64,000 nt of DNA, from positions 3,420,475-3,484,474 of the forward strand of contig NC_135554.1 in NCBI RefSeq assembly GCF_964340395.1. The letters run 5' to 3'. Of this stretch, positions 34,716-47,147 are shown piece by piece. A program made the position numbers and the translations under genes. This DNA comes from Glandiceps talaboti. Taxonomy: Eukaryota > Hemichordata > Enteropneusta > Spengelidae. Each line of letters starts with the position of its first letter. The first letter of the stretch is position 1. Below the pieces are notes generated by a model, which was not told the DNA's origin, did not search any database, and saw nothing but the letters and a program-made list of their open reading frames with translations.

Positions 34716-37260
34716 ATAGAAAATGTAAGTCAAAAACTTTCTTTCTAATATTTAATATATGTATACATTGAAAGTTAGAAACTTTATTTCTATTTTGATT
34801 GTCATGTCTGCAACATAAAATAAGTTCAAAAGATATTATTGCACTGTGAGTGAATACTTAAAGTCTTATACTATTTCTTAAATTTCTTTCTTTCAGCCTG
34901 TGTTGATAAGAAGACCCAAGACTGATTGATGTATTTGATTATTACGATACTGAGGTGTATTTTACAGTTATGTTATCTATTGAAATGTAATTTATATATC
35001 AAATTGTATTTTCAAGTTATTTTATTAGTAGAACTGGAGGTTGGAGGAGTTTAGAAGAACAGAAAAACTGTTTCAGACATCAGCACCAAGTAAGTTTAGT
35101 TTTTTTAAGTATGTATGCCTGCATGAATGATTGCTCTTTTAACTCACCCCCACCCCACCCACCCCACCAACATACATACATTAAAAACACTACTTTTTGC
35201 ATCTCCGGCGCCAATCATCATATTCACGTCATCATCTACCTCGCATCTCGGTCCGTTGTCGCTGTCGCTGCGCGTGATCACATATTACATATTGACATAC
35301 GCATACAGCACCCCATTGATTTTCTTTTATCCCATTTAAGTATGTCTGGTTTGTTACTGTGGTTTTTGGTTTTCTCTGACTAGATATGGGTCTCTATGGT
35401 TGATTAGTTTGTCGGTTGGTTGGTTGGTTGGTTGGTTGGTTGGTCGGTTGGTTGGTTGGCAATGGTTCATTGGTTGGTTGGTTGGTTTGCAATGGTTTGT
35501 TGGTTGGTTGTTTGGTTGGCAATGGTTTGTTGGTTGTTTGGTTGGCAATGGTTTTGTTGGTTGTTTGGTTGGCAATGGTTTGTTGGTTGGTTGTTTGGTT
35601 GGCAATGGTTTGTTGGTTGTTTGGTTGGCAATGGTTTTGTTGGTTAGTCCTTTTGTTGGTTATATTTTTCACTTGTCTTTCTCTCATAACAAACGCACAC
35701 ATACACCTCACAAACTTCCAGTTTTGCCGCCGTCTCAATTTCCGCCGTGTCTCTGATATTCGTTGCGCGTACACATTCAACAGTTACATTACACCAATAC
35801 AATCAAGTCCCCATCCCTTTTAACTTTCTGTATGTTTGTATGGTTTAGAGTTATAATGGCACATTCCATTATAACTCTATTCATAATTTGCATTCAAGCA
35901 TTATGTGCATGTGTGTTACCCCTCCCCATGAAAATAAAGAAAAACATTGAATCAGATGTCCTCTTGTATGGCAAGTCGAATTGGAGACAATGAATTGCGT
36001 GGCTGCAATGATACCCCTAGCATCGACTAGATAATATGGATTTTAGAGTAATCAATTTTGAATGCCGCCCAAATTCAACCGAGCTCATAGAGCTATCAAT
36101 CACTTCATCAATTTCACTACAAACGTTAAAAAATTATCGATCATATCAATCAATCAATCTTTATCGCATGACAACATTCCATAGCAAGCATGGTAAAGCA
36201 TACCAAAATAACATACAGAAATAAAGTGATTTCAATACTTTTTACATCGACAAGAAATTTTCCAAGAGGATCGAAGTTTATCATCAGAGGTCAAAATGTG
36301 CAAAAAATTAATTTAATTAAAAATTACACTCTCAAATCCAGGGGACCATACTGCCAGAATTACCATACAAGTATGACTACATTCTCAGTCTAAATAATTG
36401 TTGGCATAATAACCAAGAGAAAGTATTGTCGCATCTGGCTGTATATTTCAAGGCAATATTGATTACACAGTATGTCTGCAGAATATCAAATATACATCAC
36501 CTACACCTAACAGCTATGAAAGGTAAGTGTCATCTATAAATTCTTTACTAACTTTTTGTTGTTCATTTGTAATGTCAATAACGCAGATGAAAAATGATGA
36601 ACCTCAAATATTCATCTGAAAGTTATTGATAAACTGACAAATTCTCATAAGTCTTCATCAAAGACAGTCTCCAGTATTTCAACTAATACTAGCTAATTAA
36701 TATGCTGAATTTTTATGACAAATATGATCAATATTTTATCATTATTGCAAAGGTCACCAACAAAAAAGCAATGTCAAGGTTTCAAGACCTCATTATAAGT
36801 ATTTAAACATGGGTTAAGTCACTTAATTTAGATTTCTATGTGCTACCAGTACAGTCTGAGTTAGTGCACAGAATGGGGGGGGGGGGGGGGGGGCATAGAA
36901 AGGTGCATTACAGAATCAAGCCATTAACTAAGGAAGTGGGGTTTCTTATCTTTCTTGTGAAGCCCCTAATGTCATATCAGCTGTTATCAGTTGTACAGAC
37001 CCATTATCAGTGACATTGCAAATAGCTTTAGAGATGCAAACAATTTTTATGACACCCGACTTGCTGGCTCACCAAGTCGGGAAAGTTGCACTTGAACCGC
37101 TAATGCAAAAAGATCCGCCATGGTATGGGTATGTGCCCTCCAAATGGGTCACTTTTTTTTCATGAACAAAATTCCAAAAACATGGGTCAACTTTTTCTCT
37201 AAAATTTCCCTAATCATGGGTCGATAACATAGGAAACATCCCTCATGCTTATGTATCGCA
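34716..37260. other. No gene seen; TTGG-type simple repeat and miscellaneous AT-rich DNA
   Basis: 35409-35650 is an irregular TTGG/TTTGTTGG microsatellite with GGCAATGGTT inserts in a roughly 40-bp higher-order pattern. 36876-36892 is a G run of about 17. 37055-37081 is a 9-bp perfect hairpin (CCCGACTTG / CAAGTCGGG, 9-nt loop). Remaining open frames are shadows of simple sequence. Confidence 0.6.
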
Positions 37261-37261
37261 T

Positions 37262-37835
37262 CAACAGAATAAGGGATCGGTTATTTTCTCTAGCCTGGGA
37301 GTCGGTGGAATTTTACATCAGGAATCTGATGGGGATGTGGTGATTTGTCGTGTCGATAACACGTAGTGTCAAAAATAGAAAGTACTAATCCCTTCTGACA
37401 AGTTCATACTGATGAGTAGAACAATTTAGATTGAAGATAACCATTAAGAAACCTTCATGTTCACTTTTGCCCCAAAGTGTATTATATGTGAAGCATTGAT
37501 TATGAAACAGCCAAGCATTTACATGACATGTCCTGTAACTGGTGTGATAGCTATACATGTATATGCATATAAATAATGTGAGGTAGAATTGAGTTTATTT
37601 CTTGAACCAATAATATATATAGTTACGTGAAGTAATATTAAAGAATTGGTGTAAGAAACAGGGACAAGAACAAATATTTTACACGTACCACATTTCAGAC
37701 AAGGCTATATGCCATTGTAGAAATTTTCTTCCATCACAATCCAAACCACAAAGACCCCCCCCCCCCCATCCACATTTTTCAAAACAGCATGACCCCCCCC
37801 CCACTGCCAATTTCAAAAACAGAGTGACCCCCTAG
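37262..37835 (-). mobile_element. Dispersed non-autonomous element with G/C-tract ends, copy 1
   Basis: 37425-37835 is the reverse complement of 63600-63990 at high identity (shared words TTTGCCCCAAAGTG, AAACAGCCAAGCATTTACAT, AAGAAACAGGGACAAGAACA, TATATGCCATTGTAGAAA, CACTGCCAATTTCAAAA). Its far end (37266) has GGGATCGGTTATTTTCTC then TAGCCTGGG, resembling the other end of the partner (GGGACCGGTCAGTTTCTT then TGGCCTGGG), suggesting terminal inverted repeats. No coding capacity. Confidence 0.75.
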
Positions 37836-37854
37836 ACAATCTAGTCCTATTGAC

Positions 37855-39075
37855 TAGCACCCAGTAATAGCACTATTGCAAGAAATGTGGGAATTGAATA
37901 CTAGCACCTGGTAAATGTGGGAATTGAATACTCGCATCCGGTAATAGCACTACTGCAAGAAATGTGGGAATTGAATACTAGCACTCAGTAAATGTGGGAA
38001 TTGAATACTAGCACTCGATAATAGCACTACTACAAGAAATGTGGGAATTGAATACTAGCACCCGGTAAATGTGGGAATTGAATACTAGCACTCGATAATA
38101 GCACTACTACAAGAAATGTGGGAATTGAATACTAGCACCCGGTAAATGTAGGAATTGAATACTAGCACTCGATAATAGCACTACTACAAGAAATGTGGGA
38201 ATTGAATACTAGCACCTGGTAAATGTAGGAATTGAATACTAGCACCCAGTAAATGTGGGAATTGAATACTCGTACCCGATAACTAAGCACTACTACAAGA
38301 AATGTGGGAATTGAATACTAGCACCTGGTAAATGTGGGAATTGAATACTCGCATCCGGTAATAGCACTACTGCAAGAAATGTGGGAATTGAATACTAGCA
38401 CTCAGTAAATGTGGGAATTGAATACTAGCACTCGATAATAGCACTACTACAAGAAATGTGGGAATTGAATACTAGCACCCGGTAAATGTAGGAATTGAAT
38501 ACTAGCACTCGATAATAGCACTACTACAAGAAATGTGGGAATTGAATACTAGCACCTGGTAAATGTAGGAATTGAATACTAGCACCCAGTAAATGTGGGA
38601 ATTGAATACTCGTACCCGATAACTAAGCACTACTACAAGAAATGTGGGAATTGAATACTAGCACCTGGTAAATGTAGGAATTGAATACTAGCACTCGATA
38701 ATAGCACTACTACAAGAAATGTGGGAATTGAATACTAGCACTCGGTAAATGTAGGAATTGAATACTCGCACCCGGTAATAGCACTACTACAAGAAATGTG
38801 GGAATTGAATACAAGCACCCAGTAATAGCACTACTGCAAGAAATGTGGGAATTGAATACTAGCACCCGGTAAATGTGGGAATTGAATACTCGTACCCGAT
38901 AACTAAGCACTACTACAAGAAATGTGGGAATTGAATACTAGCACCCGGTAAATGTAGGAATTGAATACTCGCACCTGGTAATAGCACTACTGCAAGAAAT
39001 GTGGGAATTGAATACTAGCACCCGGTAATAGTACTACTGCAAGAAATGTGGGAATTGAATACTAGCACCCGGTAT
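37855..39075. repeat. Composite minisatellite with 417-bp higher-order repeat
   Basis: Alternating units of AATGTGGGAATTGAATACTA plus GCACCCGGTA (about 30 bp) and the same followed by ATAGCACTACTACAAGA (about 47 bp). A multi-unit block starting at 37907 recurs at 38324, offset 417 bp, with the same series of variants (TGG, ATCCGG, CTCAG, CTCGAT). Confidence 0.93.
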
Positions 39076-39532
39076 TGTGGTTACCACACTTCATTGTGAA
39101 TGATGGAATTTTAAAATACCATTTTATTCTGTCATTTGATCCCAAACAGTAAAAAGTAGCTCTCTGTCATTAATTTATCTCCTGATTCAACAAACATCAG
39201 AAATGGTACTTTGTAAAGTGATGAATCTATGTAAAATATTCCCGCCACAAAGGCACAAGTTGCTTTGACTCAAACAAAGATTTATAATTTGAGCTGGGGT
39301 AAATATTGTTTATTTCTTCCCATCAGATGTACAGCCGTTACAGATTGGAAGAACAAATTACAGTTTCTTCATCCACTATTTCTCATAAGACTTCACAATT
39401 TTTGTGATTTTTTTTTTCATATGGAAAGCTAGGTGGGGGTCGGGTAACTGGAACCAAACTATTTTTTTTTATCTACAGTCAGTTAATTTGGTAGTTTAAA
39501 TCGGATGTATTTACTTATTTGTTGTTGTTATT

Positions 39533-39564
<32 letters not shown>

Positions 39565-40054
39565 GTATTGTATGTATTTTTAAATTTTGAGGATTCCAGA
39601 TTTATTATATCTTATTGGATATACCCAGAAATCAATTTAATTTGATTTATTGTTTATATAGCTACAAAATACATTGATCCACAAGTGATGTGATACTGTT
39701 CACAGCATACAATATTATGTTAGTATAAATAAATGTAAGTTATTGTACCTAAAATAACATTTTTTTAAAAACGTTCCAACTACAGCCAGTGCAGCCTTTA
39801 AAATGTTAGCTTTTCAACAACTGGGCTGTAATTTAAATAAAGTTAGGACAAAGTTTTGTTGAAAGATGAAAGTACAGCCAAATTATGACTAAGAATTATC
39901 TTCTTTGTTTATGCTTTTATATAAAACACGTACATACATATACACAGAGAGACATACACAGAGACACACACATATACATACATATATATGTAAAAAAGAA
40001 AATTGGAAATTGGTAACATGGAAACCACAGAAAAAAAGAAACACAACAACAACA

Positions 40055-40088
<34 letters not shown>

Positions 40089-40846
40089 AACCCCAGAATC
40101 CTGAATCATTAAAGGGGCACAAGCTGAATTTATGTTTTTGGGATTTATTTTTTCCCAGCATTTTATATAGCAATTACTTGTAATTGCCTGAACTTAAACC
40201 TGCCAATTACTTATAAATGATCCAATGACATAATTTATTATGTACAGGAACTCCATATTATATGTAATCAACAGTTCTAAGAATGCCAGAACACAAATTG
40301 TGATGTCATAGAAGATATACATCAACATTAACATTATACTAGAATAAGTAAATTGAAGGTTTTGTAAGTATTTTCATGTTTACAGACATGTATGATACTC
40401 AGCCTGTGCCACTTTAATAATCATGTTACACTCACATAGTGTATGTGATATTCCTTTAGCTAAACACTCAATACTATACAAGCATAACATTGACTGGGAC
40501 TCAGTTTCCATTCATTGACACATTCTGGCATGTATAAGAAAGGTAACAGAGGATGTCAACATCTGACACTGTAATCCCAAATCAAGATCAAACAGAGATA
40601 TTGGCACACAGTAACAAAAGAAGGGTGTTTCAATTCAAGCTATAATTGAATTGAATTGTTTATTCACCAGATACAAAAACGGAAGAACATTTTTATGTAT
40701 ATTTCAAAAAGGAGGTTGATGGGATAATATATCTGGTGAGGGCCACAGAAATAGTTTGATCTGAACTAGTCTAGTCTGTGACCCTGACATGGACAAATAA
40801 ATATACAGAAGAATAGATTTTGGAATAAAGTGTCAGAGTAGTGATA
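39076..40846. other. No gene seen; simple repeats and a lone relative of the 59-bp unit
   Basis: 39525-39563 is a GTT repeat and 40043-40087 an AAC/GAC repeat. 39640-39765 holds GCTACAAAATACATTGATCC, GTGATGTGATACTGTTCACA and GTAAGTTATTGTACCTAA, the same order of words as at 59085-59180, so it is a single-copy relative of the large 59-bp array. Confidence 0.7.
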
Positions 40847-40851
40847 TAAGT

Positions 40852-41120
40852 CAGGGGTGAACAAATCATTTTGTGAACTGGGGGTCATCGGACCAGTGCC
40901 TTAAAAAATCCAGTGGTCCTGCTGAAAGAATTAGTGGTCCCAGGCCCCACTAATGTGAAACATTAAATCTTACCTATGAATCTGTATATTCAGATGACTT
41001 TTTAACGTAGTTATTAACAATAAGGTACTGGTACGACGGCCCAGACAAGGTAAAATTTGAGCGGTCCACCCATAAAATCACTAGTCCCGGACCCAGGACC
41101 AGTGGATTTGTTCACCCCTG
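40852..41120. mobile_element. 269-bp MITE with CAGGGGTGAACAAATC terminal inverted repeats
   Basis: The left end CAGGGGTGAACAAATC is the exact reverse complement of the right end GATTTGTTCACCCCTG. TAAGT flanks it on both sides (40847-40851 and 41121-41125), a 5-bp target-site duplication. CAGGGGTG ends are typical of hAT-type elements, though those usually make 8-bp duplications. Internal inverted similarity (GGACCAGTG / CAGTGGTCC words). No transposase, so non-autonomous. Confidence 0.85.
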
Positions 41121-41125
41121 TAAGT

Positions 41126-41918
41126 CTGACCTTTGGGGCAACAGATTTGACAACTTTTTGGATGTGGGACTTCAGTTAAAATTGATGTCAAGAAAAACTC
41201 CATGATACGTTGTCAAGGAGACGTTGTTCAATTCACTTCCATTGATTCCCAGACTGCCCTCTATGTTCACAGGATTACAGGGTGTTTTAATGACCATGTA
41301 ATTAACTTTTTCAACATTGACTGTTTAATATAGTTTGTTTGCTCGACACCAATCACAAACCTGAAAATCTACATTTATGTGGGTATGATTAATATTGTTT
41401 CCTTCGATAGATTTGAATATTAGTTAGTGCCATCTGCGAAAAGTCGAAACTGGAAGGAGTTGGTTTGGAAGGAGTGGACTTGGTCGAAATTGGCTGCAGT
41501 GATCATACTGCCACCTAGAGGTCAACTACAACTGTGGAAATAGTCATTCAGATGAGGATCACCAACGACAACCAGGAGAGATGAAAAGTTCAATGCTAAA
41601 ATGTTAACCTTTGTAATTCAGTTGACCTTTGACCTACTGAGAATGATGAATTATGGTCACTTGTAAAAGCTTCTTTTTTACTTCTTTTTATTCATTGAAA
41701 TCCAAAAACTGGTTCTAAGTGGTTTCGTCATTGACATAATATACCATCTATAATGGTGTTTGTACAGAAAGTATATAGAAACATAGTATATTATTTCAAT
41801 AGCATAATATACAGGCCTGCATACACATATATACATTTATAGTTATCCATGAGTTTAAAATATATCATTTCCCCATGCATTGTTTGTCTGTTTGTTTGTT
41901 CATTTGTTTATGTATGTA

Positions 41919-42009
<91 letters not shown>

Positions 42010-42721
42010 CATAATGTATGTATGTATGTATGTATGTATGTATGTATGTATGTATGTATGTATGTATGGATTGCGATTCACTTTGTCCCAATTTCAACTT
42101 GTCCCATTTTCAACTCTCCCCAACAACACTAGTAAATATTTGTAAATCTAAACAATACATGGACTCGAAGTACGGGGACAGAAAAATTTACATGATTTTA
42201 CCTACATGGCCAGTTGAAGCATAGCAAATGTAACATTTTGTAGCAGAGAGTGGGGTGGGTTTTGGCTAAGTGTTTGCTAGATCTAGAACTTATGCTAGCA
42301 CAACTTTCCTCAGTCATGGAATATCACTTTTCACATTAGGACTTAATATTTACAACCCAAATAAGAAATAATAATAATAATAACAACAACCAGGGAGAAT
42401 ATCAGTGACTGACACGCTTACGACTTCCGCACGTATGGGTTTTGGAGATGTGTCTCCTCTCCCTAGTCAACGCAACTAAGTATTGCAGTATGTGTTTACA
42501 TCGCAAGTGGTACTTCGATCATTAGTGGAATACGAGATACCACAGACCCTCCAAACTGAGTACTACTACAGCTTAGAATTCATATATGCACAGGTAAATT
42601 ATATTGTAAAGGGTTGGGGTGAGTTGAAATTGGGGTGAAGTATGTATGTATATGTATGTATGTCTGTGTATGTATGTCTGTGTATGTGTATGTATATGTA
42701 TGTATGTATGTATGTATGTGT

Positions 42722-42764
<43 letters not shown>

Positions 42765-43186
42765 GATGGATGGATGGATGGATGGATGGATGTGTGTGTG
42801 TGTATCTATAGTTCATTTACTTGCTTGCTTACTTACTACTTACTTTTTCTTTCAAAAACTTGTCGTGTTACTGTATAAATAGCCACAAATGGTAGCTTTA
42901 ATCTCATAGACACATTAAAAAATGTTTCTGTATCCATTTCTATGGAACTATACATTGCTGTTGCCACAATAATCAATTTCAACTTCTGGTTTCGCAGACG
43001 ACATCTTCAAATAAAATAGACCTGGGTCTCTTACGTAGTCAATCGTGCATTTCAGTTGACTGAACGGAATGTTCAATGTCACCTGGTCTCCTGTAAAGAG
43101 GCGAGAATCAAACATAGATAAGTATATATTTTCAAAGAATTGTATCCATTGCTGCCTGACGAGGTACTGTTATCTGGAGTTTATAG
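41126..43186. other. No gene seen; TG/TATG/GGAT microsatellites
   Basis: 41917-42068: TATG and TG runs alternating. 42636-42802: TATG, TG, then GGAT runs. Each is bordered by related unique words (AGTTGAAATTGGG at 42612 and its reverse CCCAATTTCAACT at 42087), so the two microsatellites appear to sit in inverted copies of one element. Confidence 0.65.
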
Positions 43187-43194
43187 CTACATTT

Positions 43195-43450
43195 CACAGT
43201 CACTTGTTGTGAACTAATATTCCATTCCAGGATGGTGATATTCTAGTCTAGAATGCTGTTACGGTGACTGTTTCGGAAGTCTCTTCTCCGGAACAGTCTC
43301 CGGAACAGTCACCGGTACGTACCCGGGCACGGGTAACGGCCTTTCCTTGAATATCGTAAATAATAACAGCATTATTTTGTATTATGTGATAATCCTGGAC
43401 TATAGAATATCACCATCCTGGAATGGAATATTAGTTCACAAGTGACTGTG
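43195..43450. mobile_element. 256-bp MITE with ~50-bp terminal inverted repeats and 8-bp target-site duplication
   Basis: The left end CACAGTCACTTG...GAACTAATATTCCATTCC and AGGATGGTGATATTCTA matches the reverse complement of the right end over about 50 bp, with a 3-bp TGT insertion on the left. CTACATTT flanks both sides (43187-43194 and 43451-43458). An 8-bp duplication points to the hAT superfamily. The centre is GC-rich with GTCTCCGGAACAGTC words in inverted arrangement. Confidence 0.9.
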
Positions 43451-43458
43451 CTACATTT

Positions 43459-46400
43459 TTCATTGGATATGGAAGAATATGTATCCATGGATTGCAGTCC
43501 CGGGGTCTCACCCTGAAGAAACAGCCTGGCATCTTCGAAAAGAGTACGCCAGTCCAGTCCAGGCATGGCATTTGTCTATTTCAAAAGATCTTTGAACACT
43601 AATAAAATGTGTTCGGCGATCGGGCAGTCGTCACGGTGTGCTCATGTCCGCGTAGTATACTTTCGTAATTGTTGTTTTCCTTGACTACAGGCTCAATATT
43701 ACAACTTTTTGTTTTGAATATATTTCCCCTACCTTTATAATTGTCTTCTAGTATAGAGCGTATATATATACATCTGTAGTACTAGTAGCAGGATTCGTGT
43801 CATTTAGGAAATCACTAATCGTACGTCTCCCATGCGGGCCCGGTGCACAGGTTATGAGCGTTCAACATACATTGAACAGCGCCCACACTCGTCGATAAAG
43901 ATTACATGTAAATTCTTGTGAAAATACAAACGCAACGAATTGTGAAGTTAGATTTATCAATTCAGATATTTGTGATGTCTGTTGTCTTTCATTTAAATCT
44001 CTATCACTAAAATTGCAAGCCACTCCTCCGTGCCAAGCCGTACAGGTCAAAAATAGTATTCTTTTCAGTAACACTTGTGGGGTTTTGGCCGGCAGGGGAA
44101 GGGGGGGGGGAGATTTGGTTGGGGGTATATTGTTTTGTGAAATCGATTTAGGAGAGGGTCAAATTTGCTATGACCAATCTTCTATTATCTATTCTTTGCA
44201 TTTCTTTTATGATTTTTTTTAGCATCCACCACTGCCACCACTGCAATTGTTAGTTGTGATGTAAGGAGAGGGTTGGATCTCACAGAAGAGAATTAAGATG
44301 GAACAGTGCAATGTACTAAGACATGCTTGGAGCTTGGATCCAGCCTACATTGGTAGAGCACCTGTGCTGGTTTTGGGAATCTAGTCTGCAGCTCTGTAAA
44401 TTAATTCAATTAGATCCAAGCAAAGGGATTTCACACATGTTAACTATTATGGTAGAAATTTGGAAACATCCAACGCCGTTAAAACTACCGAAGTGGTGGC
44501 AGCGGTGGGATAGTCATTACCATTTTGTCGCATACCTATTATATGTCCTTTTTCATTTCTGACAGTATCTTAAACCCATAAACTGTTAAAATATTTGAAC
44601 ATATATAATCGTAATATAACACAAATAAATCTACTAACAGCGGCGACCTTTGAGTTGTATGATACCTTTAAACTAGCTAGGTTATCTATAAAACGTCGTC
44701 ATGGTTTTAAAAATCTAGAGTGGCATAATTATTCATATTTTTTGATTGACGGACATGTATCAATAAATGGATACATTTGATTTAACAGTTCTGAGATTCC
44801 GAGTCGTACTCTGGATGTAAAGTGTTGGACTATAGGTCACAATTGACAAATTCCACACCTTTGAATATAATGTAGTATTAGGATGACTTTACATGTCGTT
44901 TTTCAAGAATCCATAGGGGCGCTGACTTAATTAAAAATGTTCATGAAAAACAAACAAACAAACAAACAAACAAACAAACAAACAAACAAGCTAACAACAA
45001 AGACAAAGATCGTTACTGGTAAAATTAACAGACACTGGCAACAAAGTAGCTTATTGTGGATGTGACTGTCTTTATGTTAATTTTTATTGCAAAGTTACGT
45101 CACAAGTTAATGTGGATATATCTACTTTATAATTACTGTCAAATTATTTTTTATTTCTGCCATATTTGTCTGTGTTGATATACAGTTTCCTTTTTGTTTT
45201 ATATTTGTTTGTTTGTTGTCATATGTGTTTGTTTGTATTTTTAATAACCAATTAATCCTTGGACCCTATTTTGTATGTGCTGGAAGTCAAGTCTCTCGTT
45301 TTAATATTATAAGTTTTTTCACTAATTTTTCAACATAAATTGTCTTTTGAAGGACATATATCAAGATTTTGTTCACAGGGGTGTTAAGAAGTATGGGCTT
45401 GTCGACCCATCATATAGGTTAGGGAGTCTTTACTAATTGCAACTAGGACCGGGGGATGGGGGGGGGGTGTCAGTTTTACGACTCGGGTCTAGATTGAGGG
45501 AGAACATATTTTAGAAAATAATTTATGTCAATACGAGTATTTATGTATCAATACCATTTTCTATTTCATGTTAACATTATTTTATTCAGATAAGTTTTCA
45601 TTATTGTTGAAAGTTTTGGTGATTTACCAGATTTTTTCTTCCAACCGGTACTTTTCGACGAAAGCAATATATTGTTTCAAGAAAATTGTCGAAAATAAAA
45701 TCTACTTGCTCACGTGCACATTTGATTTGAATACATACGATGTGGCATTCCCACTGACAGATAACACACACCTTTCTCTAACTGCTCTTTTTCTAATCGT
45801 AGAATTTAATACTGCAGTGAACGTCCTCATTCAAACAAAACGACATTGTCTACAGAGACAACGTGATACCCTAAAATAAAGAAAATCACACATCTACATC
45901 AGAGTTTCATTTTTTCCGTTCTAAATTGTAATTCTATGATAAATTATGTTAGCACATCACATTGATAAAATGTTCACGTTTGTCACGTGACCCAATATCC
46001 ATAATGACTGTGATAACTACGTGTATTGTTATTAATATTATCTTAAACCAAACAGACCAAAGTGTTTCAAAGGAATTTATAGAAATCATGTTTTGAATAA
46101 AAATCACAGTCTTTACGAAAACTGTACATATGCGAAAAAGAAATTTTTCTCGCATAATACGAGAAATTTTCGTATAGTCTTGAACAATTTATAATATGCC
46201 CCAGGGCAATGTCATCTATATGCAGCGACTACAAGGTAATAAGGCAGGCTATGATTATATATTCAAGTGTGCTGTCACTCGTAGCGGTTTTTTGTTTTTG
46301 TTTTTACCAATTTTTACGTTTTTACGTGTTCACCGAATGTCTTCAATTGTCGCTAATATATGAAAATACAATTCTACGTTCTACCCACAGCGATCTCCGT

Positions 46401-47137
46401 GAGGAATTGACTCGTTGAATCATTACATGCAAACGACCTTGACACAAGCAAGGAGTGTTGTTAACTCTCGTCCATAATTCAATGTACGCTGCATGCTATC
46501 GCTGTCACAATTGTTAGCCGATCTGTGTTTCTTTTTGTGAAAATCAAATCATCGGGATATCATGGAAGTGATCGATGTAAACGTGAGGTATACATCTCAT
46601 CAACGGCAGACTAATTAACCAATACATAGTCATGGAATGGGGATCGTTTTTACAGAAAAACTGTGCTACATGTACATACAATAACAACGATAATTGACAA
46701 AAGCAGAAGAATACACCAAGTATAAAGTGATACTGCTTTGATAGTTTGGTATTATAATTATGAATAGTGTCATTTGCATTGGAAATGAGACTATTACGTG
46801 GGAGCGTTACTGTATGGATACTCTACATGTCTATGCTCGTACACAGGTCTGAAAGACAGGAACTATTTTAATGGTTTCATCAACACTTGCAACGTTTATG
46901 CTATAGAGATGTCAACTAAATGTACACTCGACCTGTGTTTTAATTAGAACAGGGATCGGCGTTCAAGACTGCTAGCGTCGCGTCGTCGAAGAACACTTTC
47001 TTCTAAGCTTGTGACAGGTACATTGTCGTTAGATCATAACCATGGTGATTATTTTTGTACTAAAACTGTGAATACTGAATTATGCCTTTGAAATGTTAAT
47101 GTACAATTAGTTGGTTACATTACGATATAATTTTCAG
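43459..47137. other. No gene seen; upstream region of the first LRR-Ig gene
   Basis: 44948-44990 is an AAAC microsatellite, 44101-44110 and 45461-45467 are G runs. Open frames up to 103 codons (45568-45879) show no domain pattern. The last part, up to 47137, is probably the promoter, 5' UTR and a short 5' UTR intron of the next gene (possible donor CAG|GTACAT at 47018). Confidence 0.5.
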
Positions 47138-47147
47138 GTTTCAAAAT
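47138..47147 (+). promoter_or_regulatory. Probable 3' splice site just upstream of the LRR-Ig 1 start codon
   Basis: ATAATTTTCAG ends at 47137, ten bases before the ATG. A pyrimidine-rich stretch and CAG make a plausible acceptor, implying that the 5' UTR is on a separate exon while the coding region is intronless. Confidence 0.5.

Noticed and set aside
37855-39075. CRISPR-like array (short repeats with variable spacers)
   Set aside because: The spacers are themselves repeated variants of the same unit, no cas genes, and the host is an animal.
40852-41120. A retroviral or LTR-type element at the MITE position
   Set aside because: Short perfect inverted ends, target-site duplication and 269-bp length fit a DNA-transposon derivative instead.
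45568-45879. 103-codon frame with hydrophobic stretches
   Set aside because: AT-rich chance frame; no signal peptide or family pattern.
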